Shown: positions 10,434 to 23,470, counted from the stretch's first letter. The stretch is DNA of 64,000 nucleotides from Daucus carota subsp. sativus (GCF_001625215.2 NC_030386.2:24832545-24896544), one strand, 5' to 3'. The notes: generated from the sequence alone by a model not told the origin. Translations and numbers: made by a program.

Positions 10434-13400
10434 TCATGTTTCATCAGGCTTTGGTTCAAGGTTTACTGGTATCTTCTCAACATGATCACCTCGCAGAACC
10501 TCCACTGTGACCTGCACGTGTTACATCCTCTGTCAGTTATATCTGCATGAACCAAACTCATAAAATAAATGAGCTTCTGCTTATGTGACTGTAGCATATG
10601 ATAATAGCAGCAGGTCCACAGAAATTTCTTTCTCTCTATCTTTTTTGCTAAATATTCACAGCAATTTCATTTAATACATTCTTAATTCACTCGGGCACAT
10701 TCTATTTTTGTAAGATTCTTCTGCTTCCAAGAAACAATGAAATGACATGCTGAGTGCTTATGGAGAGTTAATGTCAAATTTCCAGTGCTACTTGTTGAGT
10801 TATCTTTTAATTATATAACATAAGAAATACACAGTGTACCCAAACTGCAACTCCTTATAATGTAAATTCTAAAACACATATAGCTTTATACTGATATAAC
10901 AATTAACACGCTAGTAGCGTGTATCACCAATGAAATCAATTTATGTTTACCAGAAAGATAAAACTATTTATTTCTAGGAGCTGACAAATAACGTTAATCC
11001 TCAATTTTGAAGATTTATCTGCTTTACTCTGAACTTTTATAGTAAACTTGACCTTTTTCCACACATTTCGAAGAACTTTGACCACGTATTTAGAATTATT
11101 ATTCTAAATATTCTTTTTGTAAACAGAAAATTTAATTAAATTTAAAAAGAAAAAGTGAAAAATAATAATTCTAATCATGTGACAGAACTCTTTAAAGTGT
11201 GTGCAAAAACAAACGCGTGACCAATTTCATAGAACAGGGGGAGTAGTAACTAACTTAAGGAATGTCATGTACTATATCAAAATGATATTACTTCAAGCAA
11301 CCCATGGGTAAAGAATATAAATTTAAAGCTTACCGTATCACCCACTTTACATTGGTCAAGAATTCTGTACAAATCACTTCCATTGGAAACCTTTTTTCCA
11401 TTTACAGATGTTATGATGTCGCCCAGTATAAGTCTTCCATAGGCATCGCGTTTAGTTGAAAGCAGGCCCTGAGGAACGGAGATGCTTTACCAATTAATTG
11501 AAAGAACATCGGATTCATTTAGTAATCTTCTAACAGTAGGAAACGATTATTTCTGGCTTAAAACAATATCTATACAAATATTTTCCAAATGCTGCCATGG
11601 ATATGAAGTTTACAGGAATGAGTAGACATACCGCTTTGCCAGCTGGACCATTCGCAGGAGCATCTAAGACAAGAACCCCAGTAACTCCAAGTTGCTCCAC
11701 AGATTGATCAGGTGCGAATTTGATTCCTAAAATGGGTCGTGTAACTTTACCAAATTGCACCAACTGATCAACAATTCCGCCTACCTGGACATATAGTGAA
11801 TGCACTGGTAAAATAAAGAATGAAACTGTAATATAACTCCATAATAATCGAAGATGTGTGAGAAAGTCAAAGTTGTAACCCACTGTGTCAACTGGAATCG
11901 AAAACCCAACACCAGATGATGCACCAGATGGAGAATAGATAGCAGTATTTATCCCAATAAGACTTCCTGCACTATCAAGAAGTGGCCCCCCACTGTTACC
12001 AGGGTTGATGGCAGCATCTGTCTGAATTACATCTTGTATTGGACGACCAGTAGCAGCGGAGCTGATTTCCCTTCGGAGCCCACTACAAATATATATGAAG
12101 AATACTTTTAGAGATTGCAATGAGATATCTGGAATAGAATACAATAAGATGTCTAAAATAATGTGTCCTACAGACTTTGCTTCTGTTATGCTCTTGAATT
12201 GCAATATAATAAATTCCCGCCAAATGCACACATTTATTCTCTAGATTTCACTTTAACATGGAGGAAATTCATCAATTCATCCAAAATAATACAAAACCAA
12301 TCCCTTAGTAATTTAATTTGATAGTATTTTGATGAATATACTAACCTTTTTATATATTTTTTATGTTATATATATTTACCAATAAACATATATCGACTGT
12401 ACATAATTTTGTACCAAATAATGAGCTAGCCAACTCATAGCTTTATGTAACCGGAATGGAGTTTTCAGCTTGCTTTGATGTAAATTACAGACAAAAAAAG
12501 AAGTAATGTTGTGGAAGTGGTGACTACATATTATCATCACTTCAAAAAAAAACTAATAGTGTCATTTAGGTGGAATCTCCTAACGAGGTGTTGTTTTGAA
12601 ATTAAAACTACAGAACATGCATCATGCATGCATATACTTCGCTCCTCTTTCAAATTTGTGTGTGTGTGTGTATGTGTGTATTGGTCTCTATTTATTTTTA
12701 AAAAACTAAAAAATGAATAAAGAAAAAAACATAAAGAATAAAAAAAACAAAGGCCATGGAAAAAAGATTGGGACCTGACCGGTCCAAACAGCCAATCCTC
12801 ATTAAGTCTTTCTCAGAAAGACCGGCCTTTTCATAGACCAGTTCAAAACAGGTTTTCAGTCCTATTGTACACATATAATCTGTAGTAGTTCAATAGTATA
12901 TGTAGCTCCTAAACTTGGGGGTGGGAAAATCCAACACGACCTGAAACCTGACGTGAAACCGACTCGAAAAAATACGAGCTAGGGTAAAAAAATTTATATT
13001 TTGGGTTGGGTTCGGGTAGGGTAATTTTTACCCGAAAAACCCGGGTCAGGTTCAGGTTGGTACCCGAACCTAACCCACTTTTTTATATATAATGACATAT
13101 TGTGTACAATATAAAAATTGACATCAGACAGTTACAAACATTTGTAATATATATTATTTAAACAATTTATTCACATATAATATAATCTCATTAAACTATC
13201 CTTTATATATTACATAATAAAAATAATTAACTTTCAATAAATTTTGGATCAAAACGGGTCATTTTCGGGTTAATCAGGTACTGAATAGGTCGGGTTCGGG
13301 CTGAAATTTTAACCCATTTAGGGTCCGGGTTGACCCAAAAAAAGGACCGGGTAAAAACCCTGCCCCATTACCCGAAATTGCCACTCCTGCGTAATCTGTT

Positions 13401-16400
13401 GTAGTATATTAACACACACCTACAAGGCTACAAGTCAATATTTCATACCCTGTATACTCCATTGTTTTACTATAAAGAACAAAAATTCACACCTGATGAC
13501 GCCAGTTGTTAGTGTATGATCAAGCCCAAACTGCAAGAACACAAATATTAGTAAAACAAGAAAGATTCAAGTATCAAGCAAAGAATGATGTTTCTATTAT
13601 ATATATTTGTCACAGGATGAACCTAATGTAACATATAAGTGGCACAGTACTTGATTGAGCAAGATTGTAATTATTGGCTATTGCATGGGTAGAAAAAACA
13701 ATATTGTGTGCGCTTAATTTCAGCAATCAACAAAGATAAGTTTACACTTACAGGGTTTCCGATGGCAAACACTTTTTGACCAACAAGTAAGTCAGCTGAC
13801 ACTCCAATTGGTATGGGCCGTAATTTGTCTTTAGGTGCATCAATACTCAAGACTGCAACATCTTTATCTTGGTCAAATCCAACAACTTTTGCATCAAAAG
13901 TGCTCTGATCAGCAAGAGTGACTCTGGTAATTATGAGTAACCATTCAGATATAGAAATCTTATCAGAAAAAAAGAATCACACAAGAACAGCCCTGAACAG
14001 GGGACACTAGGCACAAGAACAAAGTTCCATACGGAAAACTAACATTTTTTTCCCGCTTCATACTAGATATAAAACCAAAACTTGATCAGTCAGAAATAAC
14101 CTATTCTTTATCATAATAATATTATTACACTCTCAATTATATGCACTACAAATAATTATCTAGTATCAACTAACAAACGAGTACGACATGAGCTTCTTAA
14201 TAAAGCAAAACAGAAGACTATTCTGCCAAATAAAGTCCCCAGATGCTGGAGGGAGGAGACCAGTCAGCGTTCCAACTGAGTTTGGATAACAATTATAAGC
14301 AAATAGCACTAGATTTTAAAATTGCAAAACTATAGAACGATTGCTTTATATTGTTGTTATGCTTTACGAAAATTGTTGGAAAGTCATAATTAAGCTAATT
14401 TGAGAGGGATGGAAGGAGCATTGTATTTCCAAACAAACACGAAATGAAAACATATTATTTTGATCAAAAAAAAAATAAAACAATCAAATTGGAATGTAGA
14501 ATATATGATTTTAAACATTTATATGATATTTTGATTTTAAGCATTCTAATATTATAGATTAACGATTTTTCATATACCTATTTTAAGTCAAAAGTCATAA
14601 TTTAAATTATAAAGTCATATACTGTACTTATTATTTATAAAGATATGATATGTGTATTTTTCTTTTCTTTTGCTAAGCTATGTACATGTTCTGTAAGACG
14701 GTTATAGCAATATTTGTTTAGGACATTGATATGCAAACTAAAACACAATCTTATTTATTGTTCAGAAACGCCCAATGGCCAATGCATTTAAAAGAAGGAC
14801 GCTTGCAAAAGAAGTCGAAATCAATATCAATATGCTCAAAAAAGTGACAGAGAATAAAGCTTGTGCGAAAGAACAAAAAATAGATTGGAGTACTATAAAA
14901 AATGGGTTTGAATAGAAAACATCAAAATATAGCCTATTCCAACATGGCTTTCATAAAATATGAGAGTTTCATTTCACTTCATCTTCAACAAAGACGAGAT
15001 CTAACTTTATAGATTTGGATAATGCTAACATCTAATATCTTGTCAATATATATTAACTTTGTGTGTGTAGTGTGTTTCTTTGAAAAAAGCATGCACTTCG
15101 CTTTGCACTTTAGCGCCCAAGAGCTTCTTTGTGATTTTGTGTGTTTTTGCAATGATTAATTATGGTATTTTTTCTTCTTGACCTCTTCTTACTTCTTTAG
15201 AACTTTCACACATTTTCCTAGTTTGCCTTTGATCTCAAGTTAGTCATAGATATGGAAATTTAGTCCTTTAAATTGACTTTATTTTTTTTTATCTCGTCCA
15301 TTTTTCTTCCTTCTTTCATTTTTTCAAACCACCATAATTGTTAGATTTGATCGTGTTCCACATCGAGGGATGAAGTAAACCCACAATTCGGGACCAAGGG
15401 TGTAGACTACAATTTCATGAATTGTGTAAGGTTTGACATTAGATCTTTGACAACTGAACATATGTATTGAACATATGGTATTACATATAGGATTGAGCAT
15501 TCGGTTCGGTTAACAAAAAGTGAATCGAATAGCCGCAATAATTTGGTTCGGTTAACCGAATTATATATTTGAGTTCGGTTTTCTGTAGCGGAATTTTCTA
15601 ATTCAGTTTTTCGATTATTAACCGCGATCAAACGAAAAAATAAAATTCCTAATTTTTTTGATAACCCATTAATATTAATAATAGGTAATAACATTATTGA
15701 ATATACAGGTTATGGACTATAGATCATAACAATGGTACCACTTTAATTATAGCCAAATTTTCTGCATTTTCAGCAATGACCACGTTGGAGTTTCTTTTTT
15801 TCTTTTTCTAAAATGGTGTAATATGAGAGATGTATGAAATGCATTTTACGAAATAGAGATGTTTTTGGTATTGCGCAAGGTCAAAATTATAATGTAAAGT
15901 TCGACCATGACTTCCTCAAAACTTGTTTTTATTAACTAAAAAACACTAGAATAAAATGTACGAAGCAATCTATAATTAAAGTGTCCCAGACTCACAGTTT
16001 CCATTGTCTGAAAAGATTATTAACCACAAAATATTAAACAATTTCACAAAACTAATTAGGTTAGTTGATGACCATCACATTTATTAACATCCATACTAAA
16101 AGAACTAACAAACGGTTAATGTACTGAAATGACTCGACGGAAAAGATTTTATATGATTCATTGTCACTTCCGGTAGCTTGAACCTATGATAATACTAACT
16201 GTCCAATTCATATCACACAATTCATAATAGCAACTAACAATTGACAAAACCTAACCAAACCCGAGATACTCACAAAAGCTAAAACAGCAGTGTAGCACTA
16301 GAGGTATTAAAAACCGAAGCTAAATATGAAAGTGAAAGAAAAAGGGAAACCTGAGATCAGAAGCGCCACGAATGACATGATAATTAGTAACAATGTGACC

Positions 16401-16931
16401 CTTCTTATCCCACACGAATCCAGAGCCAGAGCCTTGAGGCACCTCTAACACATCCAATGTAAACGCATCCTGCCTAAATCACAACAAACAAACATCAAAT
16501 ACATAAAATGCACATCTCGAAACATCGAAAAACAAACATAATTACGGTCAGTACTTGACAGCGAGATTAGTAATGTAGACAACAGAAGGAGTGTTCTCCT
16601 GGAACAACCGAACAGTAGCCAGCTCATCCGTCTGCAATTTCCGAGGCGTAGTCACAACAAAAGCTGAAGCAGAGTCCACATCACTCAGAAACAGAGTGAA
16701 TGACAAGGCCACCGAAGTTGTCGCTACGAGAAGATGTTCTAGAAGCTTCTTCTGGACTCTACAAGGATGCTGATTATCATTACCAAGAGCTGCGCAGATC
16801 AATGACTGATTCGTGGAATAATTAGGGTTTTTAAAGTGGCGGCGGAGAGAACATGAGTACGATGATGTTTTAGTGAGGGGATGAGATTGGGATGAGAGAT
16901 TGCAAGTGAGTGAAAGTGCAGAAGCAGCCAT
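10434..16931 (-). CDS. DEGP1: DEG1 / DegP1 serine protease, chloroplast thylakoid lumen
   Basis: ATP-independent HtrA-type protease of the thylakoid lumen, involved in turnover of damaged photosystem II proteins. Minus-strand exons: 16931-16555, 16473-16351, 13923-13752, 13530-13493, 12082-11880, 11780-11632, 11468-11334, 10511-10434. All are GT-AG and in phase, giving 424 residues. N-terminus: Ser-rich plastid transit peptide, then a hydrophobic lumen-targeting stretch ending DSASAF. Catalytic triad: His in VTNYHVIRG (exon 2), Asp in DQDKDVAVL (exon 3), Ser in NPGNSGGPL (exon 5). A single PDZ domain occupies exons 6-8 ([11 protein letters not shown] to GDIITSVNG). Length, motifs and order match Arabidopsis DEG1. 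Introns 2 and 4 are long (2.4 and 1.4 kb), and intron 4 holds a hAT-like element. The start is the first in-frame ATG. Confidence 0.95.
12918..13387. mobile_element. hAT-like non-autonomous element inside DEG1 intron 4
   Basis: Ends GGGGGTGGGAAAAT and ATTGCCACTCC resemble the plant hAT end GGGGTGGCAATTT. Subterminal regions are rich in GGGTTGGGTTCGGGT and the inverted ACCCGAACC type, a common feature of this group. The flanking 8 bases do not match well, so the element is old or its limits are approximate. It is non-coding and does not touch an exon. Confidence 0.55.
13924..16350. other. Large DEG1 intron 2 with a remnant hAT-type repeat
   Basis: Intron of 2427 bases, mostly AT-rich. At about 15493-15640 it carries GAGCATTCGGTTCGGTT followed by repeated TTCGGTTAACCGAA-like strings, the subterminal style of GGGGTGAGCA hAT elements, but without recoverable ends. 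No other coding sequence is seen. Confidence 0.5.
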
Positions 16932-17380
16932 TTCTGCTACTTCTCTTACAGTGTTAACATGTTCTGTAATATTATATGCATTTATTTGACTTTGTTTCTA
17001 TGTATTGTGTGATCGATGCAGCGTCATCCACATATTCATTTCTAGTTTTCTACTTTTAAGCAACAGTTAACGTTAATTTCGAATTTTTTTACTATTTAAG
17101 AAAAAAATAGAAGGAGGTTCAGTTATGTATAGTTAATGTTGATGAAGGCGGGCCATGTTTAATGGGCTGGACTGATGTGTGTAAAAGCTCCGATTTTAAA
17201 TTTTTTTTTCATTTAATAATGAAGATTCTAGTTTCTTCTACATTAACCCCTATTGAAACTTATTTAATGCCCACATCTTCCGGCCCATACCCATTTATTT
17301 CAATCTGTGGCCAGATTTGCTACTACTTGTTCTCCTCTGGGCCATGAACATAATTACCACTCGGCTTGCTTAAGAAATTA

Positions 17381-17880
17381 CTCCCTCCATCGCAATTTAA
17401 ATGAGCATCACTATTTATAATTTAAACAGTGTCGATCAGGTCGGACCGTTTTGTTTCAGAACGGATCCAATTATTTTTTTTCTCAATAAATTATTATTTA
17501 ATATGTTAATTTATATATATTATTTTACTAATTAAAATTTATTGTAAGAAGTTATTTTAAAATAAGGACAAATATATACTCCCTTCGTCCTATAATAAGA
17601 GTCTCTTTACATGTAATTTGACGTATGACAAAAAAGACATACCTTCACATATTATTTTTCAAATTCTTTTTTTCTAGATAAAATTTTAATATTTATATTT
17701 TTATTCAGAAAAAGAAATTTTGAAAAATAATATGTAGAGGTGTGTTTTTTTTACATCTCAATTTACGTGTAAAAAGTGAAAGCGATTTTTGTTAGGAGAC
17801 AGAGAGAGTGTAATATTTTAAAATTTTGTGTCATATTATTTTAAGTCGTGTTTAAAAAGATTATCCGCACATACATAGGG
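17381..17880. mobile_element. Stowaway-like elements, one near-complete (17579-17810) and one single-ended
   Basis: A CTCCCTCCATCGCAA end at 17384 has no partner. A second element starts CTCCCTTCGTCCTATAA after a TA at 17577-17578 and ends GGAGACAGAGAGAGTG before a TA. Its inner halves form a long imperfect hairpin (TTACATGTAATTTGACGT against the reverse near 17760). The right terminus has drifted from consensus. Confidence 0.55.
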
Positions 17881-18545
17881 GTCGTTTGGGTCAATTTAAA
17901 ATAAGTGTTTTTTTGCCCAAAATAGAGAAGTGGAATAAAAGTTAAAAACAAATTAAGACTTATAAGCATTCACAATGGTTTCTCCATCCCTATCCCTATT
18001 TTCTTACTAAATTTAGTAATTCCCTAAAATTATATTGATGAATTTAAAAATCTTCTACATCTCATCCCCCATCCTATCTTACCCCATCCCTATATTCAAT
18101 TTTATATTACTTCTTTCTCTCTCTTCCATCTATTATCTAATCAATTATAGTTATAAACAAAAGTAAAAAATGAAATGAAAAGGAATGGAATGGGGAACGA
18201 ATAGTAAGTCTCCAAATATGGGGTTTTAGTTTTTGTCCCTAAAACTAAACCCATTTTAGGGTTTCGGATGGAACAACAATTTAGACTAAAAGTTAAAAAT
18301 GTCTCTAAATTATAGGGATAGGGAAATTATGGGGAACCCAATAGGAATGCTCTAAGTGGTTGAAGTGTTTGTGGAAGAAATAGAAGTCATGATACAAAAA
18401 TTAGGATTTTCAACTTTTTATAAGTAATTTTTGACTTTTCATATAAACAGTACGAATAAGTATTTCTAATTTATAAATTCAAAAGTTAGCCGTCTATTTT
18501 CATTGTTCAACTCTTTAGGTTTCAAAACTGTAGCCAAACACCATC
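17881..18545. mobile_element. MITE with GGGGTCGTTTGGG ends, carrying a nested Tourist-like MITE
   Basis: Outer ends GGGGTCGTTTGGGT and, reversed, GGATGGTGTTTGGCT. The nested element, about 17970-18352, has ends GCATTCACAATGG and CCAATAGGAATGCTC with TAA at both flanks. Removing it rejoins a continuous GACTTATAAGTGGTTGAAG. The outer element resembles the one at 42741-42960. Confidence 0.55.
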
Positions 18546-18844
18546 CTAACACGTGTCCTGCAAGAATTTTTTTTAGTTGTAGACATCCAATTAGCAAGAA
18601 GAGTGGAGAATTTGCCTATCAAAAAGAAAAACACCAATGATAAATCTGTTAACAATCATTCAAGCACTTCCTTTATTCGAAAGTGACACTCGGGAGCAAT
18701 CTTCTTCCACTTTGTGTGATGTGCTATTGAGCTATTGCTTACTAGTAATTCTTAACCATGCTTCCACAATTTGTCAAGCGAGAGAACTTAGTATGAGGAT
18801 AAAAAAGAGACATCGCCGTCAGAGCATCCCCCGTTAATTTTTCA

Positions 18845-19151
18845 GGGTCGCGCTCAAGAGAGAACCGCTCCTTAAAATAGAACCATAGAACCACTAGGGT
18901 TCTGCTGCAGAACCCTAAATTTTAAATAGATTTTTAGGATCTAAATCTAAATACATGTTTTTTTCATGTTTTTTCATCGTTGTGTGTGTTCAAAAATAAT
19001 TTAAAAATATAATCCATAGATATTGACATTTTTTTTGTGAAGTTCTGCTGCAGAACCCCAACTAATACTTAAGTTCTGCTGCTGAACCCTTGCCTAATAA
19101 GGTAAGGGTTCTATGGTTCTTTCTCTAATGGTTCTCTCTGGAACATGACCC
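18845..19151. mobile_element. MULE-like MITE with a perfect 10-bp target duplication
   Basis: A 307-base element with ends GGGTCGCGCTCAAGAGAGAA and, reversed, GGGTCATGTTCCAGAGAGAA. Both flanks read TAATTTTTCA (18835-18844 and 19152-19161). The interior has several copies of GGTTCTGCTGCAGAACC, a perfect palindrome motif. A 9-10 base duplication points to Mutator-like transposition. No coding capacity. Confidence 0.75.
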
Positions 19152-19454
19152 TAATTTTTCAAACAAGTTTTTAAAATTAAATTGAAAGAAAACACGAAAA
19201 TTTGTGCTTGAATGGCCTATTAGTGGTTAAGAGTCTTCTTTTTTAAATATTTAGATGACATTTTTGACAGTGCTCAGAGTTCATTCTCTAAAAAATAATA
19301 TAATATATGATTACTAATAAATTAATATAGGTTAAATACAGTGATAGCTCCAATTTTATTTTTTAAATTTGATCTCTTTTTATATTTTATTATTATTTGA
19401 AAGAATGGTTGGAGAGAGCCACGAATAGAATTGGAGGGAAGTGAATACCATATA

Positions 19455-19704
19455 CTCCCTCCGTTTCAATTTACATGTCCACTTTTAAGAAATTTTTTTG
19501 TTTCAAATTACTTGTCCACTTCAACCTTCAATGCAAAATTATATTTTCTAAATCAATTATCCTCCACATATCTCTTATTTATATTTCATAGATCAATCTC
19601 ACACCTCATATTATGCTCATTTAATACAATTAATTTGTGAACAACCACTTTTCTTAAACTGTGTGATTTTTTGAAAGTGGACATCTAATTTGAAACGGAG
19701 GGAG
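19455..19704. mobile_element. Stowaway MITE (copy 2)
   Basis: Ends CTCCCTCCGTTTCAA and TTGAAACGGAGGGAG with TA on both sides (19453-19454, 19705-19706). About 250 bases, AT-rich and non-coding. Subterminal ACATGTCCACTT and its reverse AAGTGGACAT mark it as a different subfamily from copy 1. Confidence 0.85.
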
Positions 19705-20289
19705 TATTCAAATAGTTTTAAATAAAGAGCGCGCTGAGAAGAAAATGATGGCTCCTAATTTTTAAAGAGCAACTAGGTGCACTATTTTTCCACATGTTCT
19801 TTAAATTTGAAGTTTAAAAATCTGTTTGGATTGGAGATGCTTTTAAGTTATTATTCTTGAATATTTATTGAATATTATATTCATTTCCCTTTCCTTCTAT
19901 TCACTCTTCTTTAATTCTCTTTCCAAATTTTCCTCAAATAATAATAAATTATAAATAGAGAATAAATACAAATAATAGTGTTGAAATTAACTTAGCCTCA
20001 TTTAAGATGCTTTTGATGTTACTAAAATCACAATTCTCCAAATAAATATCATGCTGCACTGATTTTTAAGAATTAAGCGGAGTCGACATCGGCAAGTGGG
20101 GAGCCAGAGAAGGGGTTGATGATTTTATATTCGTTTTCCTAGCTGAAATACAGAAGCCAGAAGAAATTTCGAGAAAAAAATATGTGTAAAACAAATACTC
20201 TAAATTACATATAGGATATACCGATTCATAAAGTAAATTATGTCTTCAATATATAAGAAGTTAAATTATTTATATTTTAAAAATAGAGT

Positions 20290-20755
20290 TAAGTTCCATA
20301 CAGTCCACATATTTACTGTAGTACCGTAGACCACGTATGTTCTGCAACTAGCCAACTATAGAATAACATAAAAACATTGCAAAATATATGAAACTTGTCA
20401 TTTTGTGAAATATCACTATTTCACTATTTTATAGTATATTGTGAAAATGTATGTTTTATAAATATCACTATTTCATGCAAAATATTGAAAATCATTTATG
20501 TTCGACAAGTAGAACACATATGTTCTGTAATATGTAAATATGTTCTGCAAACTTAACATGTTTTGCAGAATAATGTGTTTTTCACTATTTAACTTGTAGA
20601 ATGTTTAGGATTGTCAAAACTTTTAACAAAATAATGATTTTTATAGAACATGATTTGCAAAAAAACACATTTTGCAATGTTTTTATGTCATTCTATAGTT
20701 GCAGAACATATGTGGTCTACGGTACTATAGTAAATATGTGGATTACATGGAACTT
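20290..20755. mobile_element. Long-armed foldback element
   Basis: Left arm 20290-20390 and right arm 20660-20755 are inverted copies of about 95 bases, containing GTTCCATACAGTCCACATAT, GTACCGTAGACCA and CATAAAAACATTGCAAAAT with their reverses. The centre is AT-rich. The outermost strings (AAATAGAGT, AAGTTCC) are shared with the next element, so the two may be related families. No target duplication was resolved. Confidence 0.6.
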
Positions 20756-20767
20756 TATTCTTTAAAA

Positions 20768-22005
20768 ATAGAGTAAAGTTCAGTGGAGACCCTGAATTAA
20801 TCGGAGACTTGGAGACCACATCTTACACCATTCATTCAATTATGATCCAACCGTTCATCTTATTTTACTTTTTAACTAAAATAAATCACATTAAAGAATG
20901 ATTGTACTTGTATCTTATACCAACTATGTATCATGACCAGTGGCGGACCCAGGAATAAATGTCATTGGGGGCACAACAATTTTTTTTAAAACAAGATATA
21001 ATAAAATAAAAAATATATTAAATGGCTTGAAATAATTTGAGTAAAAGATGTGCATATACGTTGTAGACATAAAACAAGTTATAAAGTCGAGAGAGCTTGG
21101 CTACTTTTCTTTCATTCATGCTTATACAGTTATCCATTAGCATAAACTTGCAAGGGCAGTAGCTAAGTTATCTCAAATATAAGTTTGGGCCAGAAGTTCA
21201 CTGGGGGGCCATGCCCCCACTACATTGACTGTAGGTCCGCCACTGATCATGACGAAAACAATATACTATGCAATCACGTTGAGCCATAAAGAGATGATGC
21301 AGAACAATATGCACAATAGTTTGTATGAACGATGTGCGGAATAGTATTTTGATGATGCAGAACATACAAGTTTCTCAGATATTTTCATCCTGCAACGAAG
21401 GGGATGGAAAGGAGTGTATAGAACATTTTGTCCCCTGTATATAGTCTGTGTTCTCTGTATTTGTCTCTGTAGATCTAGTATTGTGAGAAGTTTATCCATT
21501 GTCCTGCAAAGTATACTTAGTAGTGCATTTTTGATTAGTTATCAATTTTAGTGTATTATTTAAACAAATATGCAGCAGGCATACTCCTACTTTTAAGATT
21601 TAATTGTTCTGCTTTTTTTATCCTGCAGTTCTGCGATCTAGTGAAGAATGAGTCACGAAAATGATATGCGATTGAATTGAAGTACAACATTTTCTAGTTG
21701 AATATTTGACTTGCTTCCATTTAATTCTTGAAAACTTGAGATTTGTAGGATAACTTAATCCTAATTTGTATAAATAAATTGGGGTTCAAGAGATAAAAAC
21801 TTATTAAATGCTAATACATGTAACTGCCAAGAGAGTCGGTTATGCACATAAAGAATGCATACACATATGAATAAAAATACGAGTATTAATTATAAGACAA
21901 AACTAAAAAAAACAGACCATTGGATGTTATCAAAATGAATGGTGGATGTTATGGTCTCCAATACTCCAAAGATTTATGGTCTCCATAGAACTAAACTCTC
22001 TAAAA
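20768..22005. mobile_element. Foldback/MULE-like element with inverted ends, containing a hAT element
   Basis: The left end (AGAGTAAAGTTCAGTGGAGACC, from about 20770) is inverted at the right (GGTCTCCATAGAACT, to about 22003). Further inverted strings are GGAGACCAC and CCATTCATT. The interior has no recognisable protein. The hAT at 20938-21245 is a later insertion. Confidence 0.5.
20938..21245. mobile_element. hAT MITE with CAGTGGCGGACC ends
   Basis: A 308-base element with terminal repeats CAGTGGCGGACCCAGGA and GTAGGTCCGCCACTG and a perfect 8-bp target duplication ATCATGAC (20930-20937, 21246-21253). Inner copies of GGGGGC and GCCCCC strings occur near both ends. Non-coding. The flanking perfection suggests a recent insertion. 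Confidence 0.85.
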
Positions 22006-23468
22006 ATAATACTAATCTCTATATTGTCATCCATATAACATAAAATAGAAAATTTGATTGTATATTGTGATCGTGAAATGCAGAAAATTTTATTGGCTTA
22101 TGAAAATATAGAATATAAAATTCAAACACCACACTCTCAGCATCAATCTTTCTTCAATATTGGTGGCTTTGGGTGATTTTTATGTTGCTGTTAACTTTTT
22201 GTCCACCGGAATGCATAGACCACGAAAATACTATAGAAAGTGATGGCTCTTTTCATTACCTTTTCAAAACAACACACATCACTCGTATTTCTGTATCATT
22301 TTTCCTACTTTGATTTTTACTGTTTTTGTGATGAGATTTGACCTTTGTTTATAAACCAATATAACCATAATTTAAGAAATTTGTTAATTTGCTCCCACAA
22401 GTTCAATACTCTTTCATTTATCTTTTCGTACATATCATTTATAAAAGATTATATATATTCAAAAATTTATTTTGGATTAATTAAATTTGATCATAATACT
22501 TAAATTTGTTTTATATTCTATTTTACTCAAGTACGCATTTAGAAAAACGGTTTTCTAGTGTGTGCCAATATCTAAATTCCACAAGTTTGACTCATTTTGA
22601 TTGGTTGGTGTTTCTTAATAATGGTGGACCCCCCTGCAAATGCAACAACCACACCAATTAAAATATTTCAAACCTAGAAAATTTTGTGCTTAGAATGTGC
22701 CCATGGGTACACACTGGACAAACGCTTAGAAAAAAAACATAAGCTTGCAATTTGTCCTTTGAAAAGAAATTTTAACGGTTTCGTTCTCATAAAGGTATAT
22801 TTAATAATATTATAGTCTACATCGTAGTACTATGCAAATTGCACGGGTTTGTTAAATACTTATTTAAATGCTTTTTTTTTTGAAACCACAGCTTATCATA
22901 CTTTTTTTTGCAAGGTCTACATACTCGTTGATGAATTGTATCAAAATACAATAAATCGCAATTGTGATATCTTTTTTTCAAGGAAATTTATCATCTAATC
23001 GAAAATGATGCAAACATAATTACGGACGTTTAGATAATAAAGTTCAAATGAATAAGAAAAGAATAGCCATAAAGTAAGTCACGTACCAGCTTCTTTCTAA
23101 ATACCCTGAGAAAAGAAACACGATGCAAATTAAAAATATAAAACACGATGCAAATTAGAGAAAATATGAAAAAATTCCAATACCTGTGGGTAATTATATT
23201 CCTTTCTTGTCGATATTTCATTTTCTGTTTTAAATTCTTTCCTTTTCTACTGCTAAATTCTTTTTGTAAAAATTCTGGTGGGGGCAAAACGGCAAAGAGC
23301 AGGGTAAGTAGGGTAAAGCAAGGATTAATACGAAGAAGGGAATGGCGCCAAGTTGAAGGAGAGAGAAAATCAGGTGTGGCGCCTCGGGATTGTAGGCTTT
23401 TCATTCATTACATTTTCCTAGGACAGCAGTAATTTCAACGAATTAAAGTACGACTGTTAAATTGCATA
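22006..23468. other. Intergenic, with a second copy of the CCCATGGG palindromic MITE at 22556-22722
   Basis: 22556-22722 repeats the core GGTGGACCCCCCTGCAAAT and the arm AGAATGTGCCCATGGG of the element at 2964-3142, but its left arm is degraded. The rest is AT-rich with no convincing gene. A GC-richer patch at 23280-23400 has open frames without recognisable motifs. Confidence 0.5.
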
Positions 23469-23470
23469 TA

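Noticed and set aside
11530..12231. 233-codon minus-strand frame as an independent protease gene
   Set aside because: It is two DEG1 exons (12082-11880 and 11780-11632) read through the short intron between them.
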